Notes: generated by a model not told the origin, from the sequence alone. DNA of 54,343 nucleotides from Clostridia bacterium (GCA_017621705.1 JAGASR010000013.1:1-54343); one strand, 5' to 3'. Shown: positions 8,778 through 17,059, numbered from the stretch's first letter. Program-made: numbers and translations.

Positions 8778-8820
8778 AATAATCTCCTTTTTACGTTTTT
8801 AAAGATACTATTTTATTTTT

Positions 8821-8849
8821 ATTTTAACATAATAAAAAAGATATGTCAA
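8821..8849 (-). promoter_or_regulatory. Sigma-A promoter of the GH78-GH78-mgsA operon
   Basis: On the minus strand: TTGACA (8849-8844), 17-bp spacer, TAAAAT (8826-8821), with an extended -10 TG. Start codon at 8777. The spacer half next to the -10 (TTTATTATG then C or T) is shared with the promoter at 3756-3784. Confidence 0.85.
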
Positions 8850-8938
8850 TATATATGAAATATTTTATTTTTGGTAGTCTTTCATAAAAACAGTCATATA
8901 AAATTGTTACTATTTTTTTTATTTCTTCGAAATAAATC

Positions 8939-8967
8939 TTGACAGTATCCGAAAAACAGTATATAAT
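8939..8967 (+). promoter_or_regulatory. Consensus sigma-A promoter of the cyclophilin/ThuA operon
   Basis: TTGACA at 8939-8944, 17-bp spacer, TATAAT at 8962-8967: a perfect match to consensus, about 40 bp before the ATG at 9008. It is divergent from the rhamnosidase operon promoter, from which it is separated by about 90 bp. Confidence 0.9.
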
Positions 8968-9007
8968 ATATGTAACTATATCCCTTAATAAAAGAGGAAA
9001 CAAAATT

Positions 9008-9736
9008 ATGAAAAAAAATATTATCCGTATGATGCTTTCGGTGCTTGCTTTTGCGCTGATCTTTACTCTCTGCGCCTGTGGCGGCAACGAAACTCAAGGA
9101 GAAAAGGAAGAAGGTTCTATTTCATTGGAATTCGAAAAATTACTGCAGAATCAAGCTCCCGTTGAGGGCGAAAAAATTGCTGTTATGGAAACGAGCCTGG
9201 GCACTATCAAGATCAGATTTTTCCCCGAACTCGCTCCCAAGGCTGTTGAAAACTTCATCACTCTTTCCGAAGACGGCTATTATGACGGTATTACTTTCCA
9301 CCGTATAATTGACGGCTTCATGATCCAGGGCGGCGACCCCGAAGGTACCGGCAGAGGCGGCGAAAGCTGCTGGGGCAAGGCTTTTGAAGACGAATTCTCT
9401 TCTCAGCTCTTCAACTTCAGAGGCGCTCTTTCCATGGCTAACGCAGGTCCCAACACCAACGGTTCCCAGTTCTTCATCAACCAGAACCAGGGCTACAGCG
9501 ACGCTAACTGGAAAATGATCGAACAGTCCTACGGCATCAAGCCCGAGATCGTTGAGCTTTATAAGAAAATGGGCGGCGGCGCTCCCTGGCTCGACGGCGC
9601 ACATACCGTTTTCGGTCAGGTATTCGAAGGCATGGAAGTTGTAGACGATATCGCAGGCGTTACCGTAACATCCTCCGGTCAGCCCATCGTTGCAGTTACC
9701 ATTAATAAAATTACCATTGAAGAATATAAAGGCTAA
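9008..9736 (+). CDS. Lipoprotein peptidyl-prolyl cis-trans isomerase (cyclophilin type)
   Basis: The start at 9008 is preferred over an earlier in-frame codon because it gives a proper lipoprotein signal: Lys-Lys, a hydrophobic run, and lipobox LCAC with Cys24 as the lipidated residue. The rest is a cyclophilin domain: a GTIKIRFFPELAPKAVENF-type start, then FHRIIDGFMIQGGDPEGTGRGG, GALSMANAGPNTNGSQFFI and the HTVFGQVFEGMEVVD region, which carry the active-site Arg, Phe and Gln. It should assist folding of exported proteins at the outer face of the membrane. It is the first gene of the 9008-14224 run, 45 bp before the dehydrogenase gene, but a functional link to sugar metabolism is not obvious. 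Confidence 0.92.
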   Translation: MKKNIIRMMLSVLAFALIFTLCACGGNETQGEKEEGSISLEFEKLLQNQAPVEGEKIAVMETSLGTIKIRFFPELAPKAVENFITLSEDGYYDGITFHRIIDGFMIQGGDPEGTGRGGESCWGKAFEDEFSSQLFNFRGALSMANAGPNTNGSQFFINQNQGYSDANWKMIEQSYGIKPEIVELYKKMGGGAPWLDGAHTVFGQVFEGMEVVDDIAGVTVTSSGQPIVAVTINKITIEEYKG

Positions 9737-9781
9737 TAATCACTGAATAAAAATATAACAGAATTCGGAGGGAAAACCAAA

Positions 9782-10945
9782 ATGAAAAAGAATATAAATG
9801 TCGGTCTTGTCGGCTATAAGTTTATGGGTAAAGCCCATTCCAACGGTCTTACCCAGCTTCCGATGTTTTTCGATACTTCCGCAAACGTTGTCAAAAAGGC
9901 TATCTGCGGCAGAGACCCCGAATGGGTCGAACAGAGCCGTCAGAAATTCGGCTGGGAATCCTGCGAGACTTCCTGGGAAAAACTCGTTGCGCGCGACGAT
10001 ATAGATGTTATCGATATCACCGCACCGTCAAATGTTCATAAACAGATCGCTCTTGCCGCTGCAGAAGCAGGTAAGCATATCTTTTCCGAAAAACCTCTTG
10101 CTCTTAACACAAAAGATGCAAAAGAAATGCTTGAAGCCGCTCAGAAAGCGGGTGTCAAGCACCAGGTAGGCTTTAACTACCGTTTTGCTCCCGCTATCGT
10201 TCTTGCAAAGAAACTTATCGACTCCGGTAAAATTGGTAAAATATTCCATTTCCGCGGTTCTTTCCTTCAGGACTGGATCATTGATCCCGAGTTCCCGCTC
10301 GTATGGCGTCTTGATAAAGATGTCTGCGGTTCCGGTTCTCACGGCGACCTCGGCGCACACGTTATCGATCTTGCCCGTTATCTCGTAGGCGATTTTGCAA
10401 AAGTTATGGGTATGCAGAAGACTTTTGTTACCGAAAGACCTATTGTTGAACGTATGATCGGTCTTTCCGGCAAAGCAGGCGAAGATGCTCCGATGGGCAA
10501 AGTAACCGTTGACGATGCTACCATTTTCATGACCGAATTTGAAAACGGCGCTCTCGGTCTTTTTGAAGCTACACGTTTTGCCGCAGGTCATAAAAACGAT
10601 ATGTCTTTTGAAATTAACGGCGATAAAGGCTCTATCAAGTTCTCGTTTGAACGTATGAACGAGCTCTGGTATATGAGCCGCGAAGATGAAGAAGATCTTC
10701 AGGGCTTCCGTCTCATTCAGGCTTCCGAGGGTTGCCATAATTATGCGGCAAACTGGTGGCCCGCAGGTCACGTTCTCGGCTATGAAAATACGTTTGCTCA
10801 TCAGTTCTACGAATTCTACGAAGCTATCGCAAACGATAAGCCGACTTGCCCCGACTTCTATGACGGCATGAAGTGCTGCCAGATCCTCGATGCGGTCGAA
10901 GCATCCGTTGCAAATCGCTGCTGGATCAATGTTAACGAAATCTAA
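9782..10945 (+). CDS. Gfo/Idh/MocA family dehydrogenase (ThuB-like)
   Basis: An NAD(P)-dependent sugar oxidoreductase. The Rossmann nucleotide loop is GLVGYKFMGKAHSNG (residues 8-22), the catalytic lysine motif is SEKP (102-105), and the substrate-binding GDLGAHVID follows at 188-196. At 387 aa it has the usual family length. There is no signal peptide, so it is cytoplasmic. The next gene encodes a ThuA-like protein, the pairing seen in rhizobial trehalose/sucrose utilisation (thuAB), where the dehydrogenase makes a 3-keto glycoside. I infer oxidation of a glycoside or sugar here; inositol-type or glucose-fructose-type activity is not excluded. GGAGG lies upstream of the ATG. Confidence 0.88.
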   Translation: MKKNINVGLVGYKFMGKAHSNGLTQLPMFFDTSANVVKKAICGRDPEWVEQSRQKFGWESCETSWEKLVARDDIDVIDITAPSNVHKQIALAAAEAGKHIFSEKPLALNTKDAKEMLEAAQKAGVKHQVGFNYRFAPAIVLAKKLIDSGKIGKIFHFRGSFLQDWIIDPEFPLVWRLDKDVCGSGSHGDLGAHVIDLARYLVGDFAKVMGMQKTFVTERPIVERMIGLSGKAGEDAPMGKVTVDDATIFMTEFENGALGLFEATRFAAGHKNDMSFEINGDKGSIKFSFERMNELWYMSREDEEDLQGFRLIQASEGCHNYAANWWPAGHVLGYENTFAHQFYEFYEAIANDKPTCPDFYDGMKCCQILDAVEASVANRCWINVNEI

Positions 10946-10978
10946 CTAATTAAAATATATAACTGTGAGGTATATATC

Positions 10979-11713
10979 ATGGAAAAAATCAGAGTTGTTG
11001 TTTGGAACGAACATATTCAGGATAAAAACCAGGCAGACGTTCTCGAAGTTTATCCCGACGGTATGAATGCCGCTCTCAAAAAGGGTATCACCGAAGGCAA
11101 TGACCTTTTCGAAGTAACCGAAGCTACTCAGGATATGCCCGAGCACGGTCTTACCGAAGAAGTTCTTAATAATACAGATGTTCTTATCTGGTGGGCTCAC
11201 TGCGGTCACGAAGGTGTTTCCGACGAAGTTGTTGCACGAGTAATCCGCCATGTTCAGGCAGGTATGGGCTTTATTGCTCTCCACTCCGCGCATTACTCCA
11301 AACCGTTCACACGTCTTCTCGGTACTACCGGCCGTCTTATCTGGCGTGAATCCGGCGACACCGAAGTTCTCTGGAATGTAAATCCCTTCCACCCCATCAC
11401 CAAGGGTATCGGTGAAAAATTCATTCTTCCCGCAGAAGAAACTTACGGCGAATTCTTTGACGTTCCCAAGCCCGACGATAATATCTTTATCGGCTGGTTC
11501 TCCGGCGGCGAAGTTTTCCGTTCCGGTCTGACATTTACCCGCGGCCTCGGCAAGATCTTCTACTTCCAGCCCGGTCATGAGACCAACCCCACCTTCTATA
11601 ACAAAGACTACCTTACCGTTGTCAAGAACGCTATTCAGTGGGCTAACCCCGGCAGAGAAAAGGTATTCCTCGGTGCTCCCTGGGTTCCCAAGACTATTGA
11701 AGACAACAAATAA
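10979..11713 (+). CDS. ThuA-like protein (trehalose utilisation family)
   Basis: Shows the ThuA signature throughout: VWNEH at 8-12, a WWAHCGH segment near 77-83, LHSAHYSKPFTRLLGTT near 101-117, PAEETYGE, and FYFQPGHETNPT near the C-terminus. The fold is class-I glutamine-amidotransferase-like, but no catalytic Cys-His-Glu triad of that class is evident. In rhizobia ThuA works with ThuB in catabolism of trehalose and related disaccharides through 3-keto intermediates; the biochemical step of ThuA itself is poorly defined. It is 33 bp after the Gfo/Idh/MocA gene with a GTGAGG-type ribosome binding site. Cytoplasmic. Confidence 0.9.
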   Translation: MEKIRVVVWNEHIQDKNQADVLEVYPDGMNAALKKGITEGNDLFEVTEATQDMPEHGLTEEVLNNTDVLIWWAHCGHEGVSDEVVARVIRHVQAGMGFIALHSAHYSKPFTRLLGTTGRLIWRESGDTEVLWNVNPFHPITKGIGEKFILPAEETYGEFFDVPKPDDNIFIGWFSGGEVFRSGLTFTRGLGKIFYFQPGHETNPTFYNKDYLTVVKNAIQWANPGREKVFLGAPWVPKTIEDNK

Positions 11714-11767
11714 ACAGATATAAAAATCAGATAAATCGGGAGACAATACCGGGCAAGAGAGATAACT

Positions 11768-13219
11768 ATGAAGAGATTTTTAATTCTTATTTTCTCACTC
11801 GTAATGTTTGCTGCAGCAGTTTCATGTTCTCAGCCGACCAATGAATCTTTCGACCTCGATTTCGTATCAATGCTTGATACAAGCGGTACGGACCTCGAGG
11901 GCATGAAAGTAAAGTATTTATTCGATACGACAATCAACTGGGCAACTGCGGCAGCTCCCGATACATACCTCGGGTATTCATTCGATACCACTCTTGCGGA
12001 TGCCGCAATGAAGAGAGTTTCCGATATTGAAAATGAAATGAACTTCAAGCTTGATATCGAAAACAGAACAGGCGTTTTCGAATATGTAAAAGCTCCGATC
12101 ATGTCAGGCGTCTATGTCGCAGATATCGCATCTTCGATTTCCGATATGTGGGGCGACTACTGCCAGCTCGGTCTTTTTGTCGGCATGAGCAAAGTAAGTG
12201 ATTATATCGATGTTAACGATACCGAGAAGTGGGGACAGCTCGCGTTTAATGAGTCAATGTTTTATAAAGATGATCTTTACGGTGTTGTTCCTGCTCTTTG
12301 GCCCGAGCTTACGCATATTAATTTCGGATACCCCATTGTTTTTAACGGCAATATTCTTGCTTCAAGAGGTCTTACCGACCCCAGAGAATACGTTGAAAAC
12401 AAACAGTGGACATGGGATAAATTCGAAGAAACCGTCGCAGCCGCTCATGTTGAAGAGGGCGGAACTGTAAAACATTACGGCTTTATCGGCGCCGAACGTA
12501 TGATTGCGGAGATGTATATCTTCTCGAACGGATCAAATATCATCTCCAAGCAGGATGACGGATCGTATGCTTTCGGTCTTTACGATTACCGCGGACAGGC
12601 GGCTATGGAAGCGTGCAACAGATTCATAAACGATACCTGCAAAAATTATATTGCAAAGCATGGTTTGGGATATAATCACGATAAAATAGCTCAGTGCTTT
12701 GCGAGCGAAGAGGCGGTAATGGCGGCGGTCTATACCGGATATATCTATGGCAGAGATGCAATAGTATCTCAGGAAGTTTACGATTTCGGTATACTTTCAT
12801 GGCCTCACGGCCCCGATGTCGAGCCGGGCTTTACTTTCGGTGTCGTCGAAAATATTTATACGGCAATGGTTATTCCCGTTACCGCGAAGTCTCCCGAGAC
12901 TTCTGCGATGATAATGAATTCTCTTTACGAACCCCTCGAAGGCTATGAAGATCGTCAGGCAGTTCAGGAATATATGACTCATAACTATTTCTTCGATGAA
13001 AGAGATGCAAGCGTATTCTTCGCAATGTATGATAACTGTATCTACAACTATTATCATTGGTTCGGCGCAGGCGAACTTGTAAACTATATCGGTTTCAATT
13101 CTGCTACCGAATACGCTCAGCAGCACGGCGAAGCTCTCGAAACAAGCTTTGGAAATAACGTTGTTCCCATCATCGAAGCAATGGTCTCCATGCACGGAAC
13201 TTATAAAGGTCACGATTGA
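11768..13219 (+). CDS. Sugar-type extracellular solute-binding lipoprotein (no permease nearby)
   Basis: A family-1 type ABC solute-binding protein. The signal ends in lipobox AVSC (Cys20), so it is a lipoprotein anchored on the outer face of the membrane. The mature part has the aromatic-rich bilobal layout of carbohydrate binders, with motifs such as LWPELTHINFGYP, WTWDKFEE, GPDVEPGF and YEPLEGYED. The same motifs recur in the lipoprotein at 20931-22370, its paralogue. It sits in the ThuA operon (54 bp after thuA-like, 39 bp before the isomerase), so it may bind the glycoside processed by these enzymes. No ABC permease or ATPase gene is in the window, so it must use components encoded elsewhere. 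Confidence 0.85.
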   Translation: MKRFLILIFSLVMFAAAVSCSQPTNESFDLDFVSMLDTSGTDLEGMKVKYLFDTTINWATAAAPDTYLGYSFDTTLADAAMKRVSDIENEMNFKLDIENRTGVFEYVKAPIMSGVYVADIASSISDMWGDYCQLGLFVGMSKVSDYIDVNDTEKWGQLAFNESMFYKDDLYGVVPALWPELTHINFGYPIVFNGNILASRGLTDPREYVENKQWTWDKFEETVAAAHVEEGGTVKHYGFIGAERMIAEMYIFSNGSNIISKQDDGSYAFGLYDYRGQAAMEACNRFINDTCKNYIAKHGLGYNHDKIAQCFASEEAVMAAVYTGYIYGRDAIVSQEVYDFGILSWPHGPDVEPGFTFGVVENIYTAMVIPVTAKSPETSAMIMNSLYEPLEGYEDRQAVQEYMTHNYFFDERDASVFFAMYDNCIYNYYHWFGAGELVNYIGFNSATEYAQQHGEALETSFGNNVVPIIEAMVSMHGTYKGHD

Positions 13220-13258
13220 TCTTAACTTAAATAATTTATCATTGAAAGGATATTTATT

Positions 13259-14224
13259 ATGAAACTTGGTGTTTTTACCGTTCTCCTCGCAAATATGAAT
13301 TACGCTGATGCTTTTAAATATCTTGCATCCAAAGGCGTTCAGGCTATCGAACTCGGTTGCGGCGGCTATCCCGGAAATGCTCACTGCAACTCCAAGGAGC
13401 TCCTCGAAGATCCCGCAAAACTCGAAGCTCTCATGGCTGAAATTAAAAAATACGATTTTACCGTTTCCGCTCTTTCCTGCCACGGTAACCCCGTTCATCC
13501 CGATAAAGCGATCGCAGATGCGTTCAACGAAGATTTCGAAAACGCTTGCCGTCTCGCTCAGAAAATGGGTGTTAAACGTATAATCACTTTCTCCGGCTGT
13601 CCCGGCGGATCTCCCGCAGATAAAATGCCCAACTGGGTAACCTGCCCCTGGCCCGATGACTTCCTCAAGATTCTCGATTATCAGTGGGATGAAGTTCTTA
13701 TTCCTTACTGGAAGAAAGCAGTTGCTTTCGCTAAAGAATACGGCGTAGAAATGATCTGCTTCGAAATGCACCCCGGTTTCTGTGTTTACAATCCCGAAAC
13801 CCTCCTCCGCCTCAGAGCTGCTGTCGGTCCCGAGATCGGTGCAAACTTCGACCCCTCTCACCTCGTATGGCAGGGTATGGATCCCGTTGCGGCTATCATG
13901 GAACTCAAAGACTGCATCTTCCACTTCCATGCTAAAGATACCAAGATCGATAAATACAACACAGCTAAAAACGGCGTTCTTTCCACCAGACATTACGGTC
14001 AGGTTGCTGAACGTCCCTGGGTATTCCGTTCCGTCGGTTACGGTAACTCCACCGCTTATTGGAAAGATATCGTAAGCGCACTCAGAACTATCGATTACGA
14101 CTTCGTTATGTCTATCGAACACGAAGACAGCCTCATGTCCGCTTCCGAAGGCCTCAGCAAGGCTATCGATGTCCTCAAAGAATCCATGACCTTTGAAGAT
14201 AAGGGCGAAATGTGGTGGGCATAA
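13259..14224 (+). CDS. Sugar phosphate isomerase/epimerase-type TIM barrel protein
   Basis: A xylose-isomerase-like TIM barrel (AP-endonuclease-2 superfamily). Candidate divalent-metal ligands appear in order: Glu of CFEMHPG (about residue 169), Asp and His of NFDPSHL (about 200), His of FHAKD, and Glu of MSIEHED (about 283). Known relatives include inosose isomerases, keto-sugar epimerases and C-glycoside or 3-keto-glycoside-processing enzymes. It is the last gene of the operon with the Gfo/Idh/MocA and ThuA-like genes, consistent with acting on an oxidised sugar. It has an AAAGGA ribosome binding site. The precise substrate is unknown. Confidence 0.85.
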   Translation: MKLGVFTVLLANMNYADAFKYLASKGVQAIELGCGGYPGNAHCNSKELLEDPAKLEALMAEIKKYDFTVSALSCHGNPVHPDKAIADAFNEDFENACRLAQKMGVKRIITFSGCPGGSPADKMPNWVTCPWPDDFLKILDYQWDEVLIPYWKKAVAFAKEYGVEMICFEMHPGFCVYNPETLLRLRAAVGPEIGANFDPSHLVWQGMDPVAAIMELKDCIFHFHAKDTKIDKYNTAKNGVLSTRHYGQVAERPWVFRSVGYGNSTAYWKDIVSALRTIDYDFVMSIEHEDSLMSASEGLSKAIDVLKESMTFEDKGEMWWA

Positions 14225-14275
14225 GTTTTCTCTGCCGAAAACTTTATCCGATCCTGAAAAATTGCATATAACAGT

Positions 14276-14306
14276 AAAAGTCGGGCTGATTTTCAGCCCG
14301 ACTTTT
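14276..14306. terminator. Bidirectional terminator
   Basis: A perfect 14-bp inverted repeat (AAAAGTCGGGCTGA and its complement) with a 3-nt loop and A/T tracts on both sides. It ends the plus-strand ThuA operon and the minus-strand GNAT gene at 14327. Confidence 0.92.
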
Positions 14307-14326
14307 ATCTTGTAAAAAATATGCGA

Positions 14327-14818
14327 TTATAAAACTCTGTAATAAAGACAAATATCTTCAAAATGCCCGTCTTTCATTCGGAAACCTTTCGGTATTGTTC
14401 CTATCTGAATGAATCCGAGGCGTTCATATAAATGCCTTGCATGTATATTTGTCGCAACGACCGCATTGAATTGCATAAGTGTAAAACCGAATTTACGTCC
14501 TTTTTCAATACAGTCCGATACAAGCTTTTCCCCTATATGAAGACCTCTGCTTTGTGAAAGTACGGCATAGCTTGCGTTTCCGATGTGGCCGCATCGACCG
14601 ATATTGTTCGGATGCAGAATATAAAGCCCGTGTATTTTGCCCGTTTCCGTATTTTCGGCAACAGCTGTGTAAGTTTGTTCCGCAAAAAACTTTGATCCTC
14701 TTTCAATGTCCAGAAAATCTTCCTGCGGAAATGCAATCCCCTCATCAATAACTTCATTCCAGATCTGTATCATTTCATTCAGATCTTTTTCTTCATATTT
14801 ACGTACTATTATTTCCAT
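14327..14818 (-). CDS. GNAT family N-acetyltransferase
   Basis: A 163-aa single-domain acetyltransferase. The acetyl-CoA region appears as SYAVLSQSRGLHIGEKLVSD (residues 84-103), where the R-G-x-x-I-G pattern is a variant of the R/Q-x-x-G-x-A/G loop, followed by NAVVATNIHARHLYERLGF, the usual motif B of the family. It resembles phosphinothricin-acetyltransferase-like members, but the acceptor cannot be read. It lies 62 bp after the FliB-like gene on the same strand and probably shares its transcript. Confidence 0.85.
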   Translation of the reverse strand: MEIIVRKYEEKDLNEMIQIWNEVIDEGIAFPQEDFLDIERGSKFFAEQTYTAVAENTETGKIHGLYILHPNNIGRCGHIGNASYAVLSQSRGLHIGEKLVSDCIEKGRKFGFTLMQFNAVVATNIHARHLYERLGFIQIGTIPKGFRMKDGHFEDICLYYRVL

Positions 14819-14880
14819 TTCGGTCTACCTCATAGATTACGGTCTGTTTGCGAGCCTTGATAATTATGATTACGTACTTA

Positions 14881-15792
14881 TTAATCGTAAGAATATTTTT
14901 TCCTTATGTATCTGACGTTTTCTTCCGAATATTCGATTTCTTCCGAAACCGTTCTTGCAATTTCGATCAGACCTTCAATATCCGTAACTTTTTCTGCAAC
15001 GACGATCGATGCGATCAGTCTTTCGCAGAAAACGGCAAGTCCGAGCGATTCAAACATATCGCCTTCATCTTCGGAAACGCTGAAATATCTGTAAACAAAA
15101 TACGCAAGAATACGTTCCATCGGCTTTTCCAGATCTTTCGGCACTTCGCTGTCAAAAGAATAATTCATAAATCTTTCTTCGTTTTCTTCGTGCAGATATT
15201 CAAGATTTTCGATTATATTTCTGCATCGTTTATCGTTGAAAGAATCCGGATCCTCTCCGTATACATAGAAGAAATCTTCGTATTTTTTTCTGTGATCCCG
15301 TTTTGTGTCCGAAAGTATCTCAATTATTTCATCTCTTGCGGGCAGGGGTTGAAGATCGGGTTCCTTGATCGGTTCGTCATCTTCGCCTAAAATAATATAT
15401 TCGTTGAAATCATCGGAAGTGACGATTATCCTGCAGGCCTCTTCGCAGGATAATCCTATTCCGACTTCCATTCCGCGATCTGTTTCGTTATAATAACGAG
15501 GATGTTCCGTGCAGATATCGCAAAGAAGATCTTCGCCGAACTCTGTGATTATTTTGCAGAGACCGTTTTCATCGAGATGCGGACAGCGACCTTCTTTTGT
15601 CAATCCGAAATGGGGAGGCTCTGATTCCATAATACTGTATCTTATCACATCCGCATAAGGACCGTCAAGCATATCATATGCATCGAGAGAATCATCGTCA
15701 ATATCGATTTCCCAGCCGATACAGCAGCTGTGTTTGCATTTATCCGCTATGCATTTAAATCTTTCATAATATTTCGGAGCAAAGTATATCAT
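14881..15792 (-). CDS. FliB-like flagellin lysine-N-methylase family protein
   Basis: A 303-aa protein with the FliB/YkgJ cysteine cluster: Cys14, Cys19, Cys23 and Cys24 (CIADKCKHSCC), then CPHLDENGLC and LCDICTEHPRYYN, the metal or Fe-S-binding signature of the family. FliB methylates surface lysines of flagellin in enterobacteria. Many Clostridia carry homologues annotated the same way, so the methylase function is by homology only. No flagellar gene is present in this window. The N-terminus MIYFAPKYYERFKC is the usual start of the family. AAGGAAG lies before the ATG. Confidence 0.85.
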   Translation of the reverse strand: MIYFAPKYYERFKCIADKCKHSCCIGWEIDIDDDSLDAYDMLDGPYADVIRYSIMESEPPHFGLTKEGRCPHLDENGLCKIITEFGEDLLCDICTEHPRYYNETDRGMEVGIGLSCEEACRIIVTSDDFNEYIILGEDDEPIKEPDLQPLPARDEIIEILSDTKRDHRKKYEDFFYVYGEDPDSFNDKRCRNIIENLEYLHEENEERFMNYSFDSEVPKDLEKPMERILAYFVYRYFSVSEDEGDMFESLGLAVFCERLIASIVVAEKVTDIEGLIEIARTVSEEIEYSEENVRYIRKKYSYD

Positions 15793-15818
15793 TCTGATCT
15801 TCCTTTTTGTATAATAAA

Positions 15819-15845
15819 CGGCGACTCGCTTCTGCGAGCCGCCAT
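15819..15845 (-). terminator. Hairpin terminator after the 32-aa gene
   Basis: Stem CGGCG and CTCGC pairs with GCGAG and CGCCG-like bases around a TTCT loop with one mismatch; on the minus strand T-rich sequence follows. It separates the DivIVA-like transcript from the FliB-like gene. Confidence 0.6.
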
Positions 15846-15870
15846 TCCGATTATTTGAAGTATTTCTCTG

Positions 15871-15969
15871 TTATAAATAGTAGATTATCGAAAGGAACAG
15901 CGATAATACCATCGATGCGGCGAGAAGAATACAGATCGCCGAAACGATAAATCTTGTTTTTTTATTCAT
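15871..15969 (-). CDS. Small single-span membrane peptide (32 aa)
   Basis: A short open frame between the DivIVA-like gene (20 bp upstream) and a terminator hairpin. The peptide starts MNKKTRF, then has one continuous hydrophobic stretch (residues 8-30), ending Tyr-Tyr-Leu: a basic N-terminus followed by a membrane span. An AGAGG ribosome binding site is placed 8 bases before the ATG. The position at the end of the DivIVA-like transcript suggests a membrane-anchoring or cell-envelope accessory role, but no family is recognised. Confidence 0.6.
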   Translation of the reverse strand: MNKKTRFIVSAICILLAASMVLSLFLSIIYYL

Positions 15970-15989
15970 TTCTTATTTTGCCTCTTTTA

Positions 15990-16904
15990 TCAGTCGGAGT
16001 TGATCTTCAAAAGCTGAAGAATATCTTCGGGAATTTTGCTTTTCTGAGCTTGAGTACGTTCAAGTTCGGAAGATGCAATATCTACGGAAGTCTCGATATT
16101 CTGAACTGCGAGTTTAAGATCGGAAAGACGCTGTTTGAGTTCTGTGACGGTCTTTTCTCTGTCCGCATTTGCGCTTTCGATTATGTTCTTTGCTTTTTCG
16201 GATGCTTCTTTTACGGTGTCTTCAGCTTTCTTGTTTGCTTCTGCAAGAATGACGGAAACGTTATTTTTAACCTCGGTATAAACGTTGTAGTCGTTTTTAT
16301 GCATATTCCAGTTTGATTCGAGGAATTTAATGCGTTCGTCTTTCTGCGCAATGGTAGCTTCAAGTTCACGGAGCTTCGAACCTGCAAGAAGATCTGATTC
16401 GGCTTCTCTCTTGAGCTGCTCAGAACGCTCGATATAAGTTTTCAGATCGTCTTCGACCTGCTTATTTTTATCATCAAGCGCAGAGAGTTTTTCGGACTGT
16501 GCCGCAAGCTGCTCGGACTGCTTGGTTGTGTCGTTTTTAAGGTTGTTGTAGAGTTCTGTTATTTCAGCAAGTTCTGTCCGGAGCGAGTCGATCGCCGTTA
16601 CTTTTTCCTGTAAGGCATTCGCCTGCTCCAGTAATGCGTTTTTTAGTTGCATCACCTGTTCAGTGAGCTCGAGGTTCTCTTTGTTTTTTTCGTCTATGAC
16701 CTCGTTGAGAGACGTTATGATGTTGTTGAGTTTTTCGATTTCCGACTGCGCATCTGCCTGCTCGGTCTGCCTGATCGCTTCCGTATCCGCAACGGCAGCC
16801 TCAAGCTCTCTTATACGCTCGTCCTGTTTTTTTATGTATTCGCGTACGTCGTCCCTGTTATAACCGTTGAACGCCGTCTCACGGAATAACTTCTGCGTTG
16901 ACAT
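15990..16904 (-). CDS. DivIVA-like coiled-coil protein (304 aa)
   Basis: The start at 16904 (MSTQKLF) is preferred because GGAG lies 8 bases upstream; the in-frame ATG six codons earlier has no such site. The N-terminus (KLFRETAFNGYNRDDVREYI) matches the DivIVA membrane-binding head, with the Phe and Gly-Tyr-x-x-x-x-V pattern. The remainder is a long, nearly continuous coiled coil rich in Glu, Gln, Ala and Lys (about residues 25-280). Such proteins bind negatively curved membrane and recruit division, growth or chromosome-segregation partners. It differs from classical DivIVA in its long tail. The promoter is at 16954-16982. Confidence 0.75.
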   Translation of the reverse strand: MSTQKLFRETAFNGYNRDDVREYIKKQDERIRELEAAVADTEAIRQTEQADAQSEIEKLNNIITSLNEVIDEKNKENLELTEQVMQLKNALLEQANALQEKVTAIDSLRTELAEITELYNNLKNDTTKQSEQLAAQSEKLSALDDKNKQVEDDLKTYIERSEQLKREAESDLLAGSKLRELEATIAQKDERIKFLESNWNMHKNDYNVYTEVKNNVSVILAEANKKAEDTVKEASEKAKNIIESANADREKTVTELKQRLSDLKLAVQNIETSVDIASSELERTQAQKSKIPEDILQLLKINSD

Positions 16905-16953
16905 TAAAAACACTCCGTTCAATATTCTATCTAAATATCTTTATTAATACCTT

Positions 16954-16982
16954 ATTATAACATCTCCGTAATATTTTGTCAA
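16954..16982 (-). promoter_or_regulatory. Consensus sigma-A promoter of the DivIVA-like gene
   Basis: Minus strand: TTGACA (16982-16977), 17-bp spacer, TATAAT (16959-16954), 50 bp before the start at 16904. Confidence 0.9.
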
Positions 16983-17030
16983 GTATTCGAATGAACGTAT
17001 ATAATAATTTCGGAAATAACACGTATTCTC

Positions 17031-17059
17031 TTGATTTATACGGAAAAATATGCTATCAT
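17031..17059 (+). promoter_or_regulatory. Sigma-A promoter of the 201-aa membrane protein gene
   Basis: TTGATT at 17031-17036, 17-bp spacer, TATCAT at 17054-17059, about 35 bp before the ATG at 17094. Confidence 0.75.
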
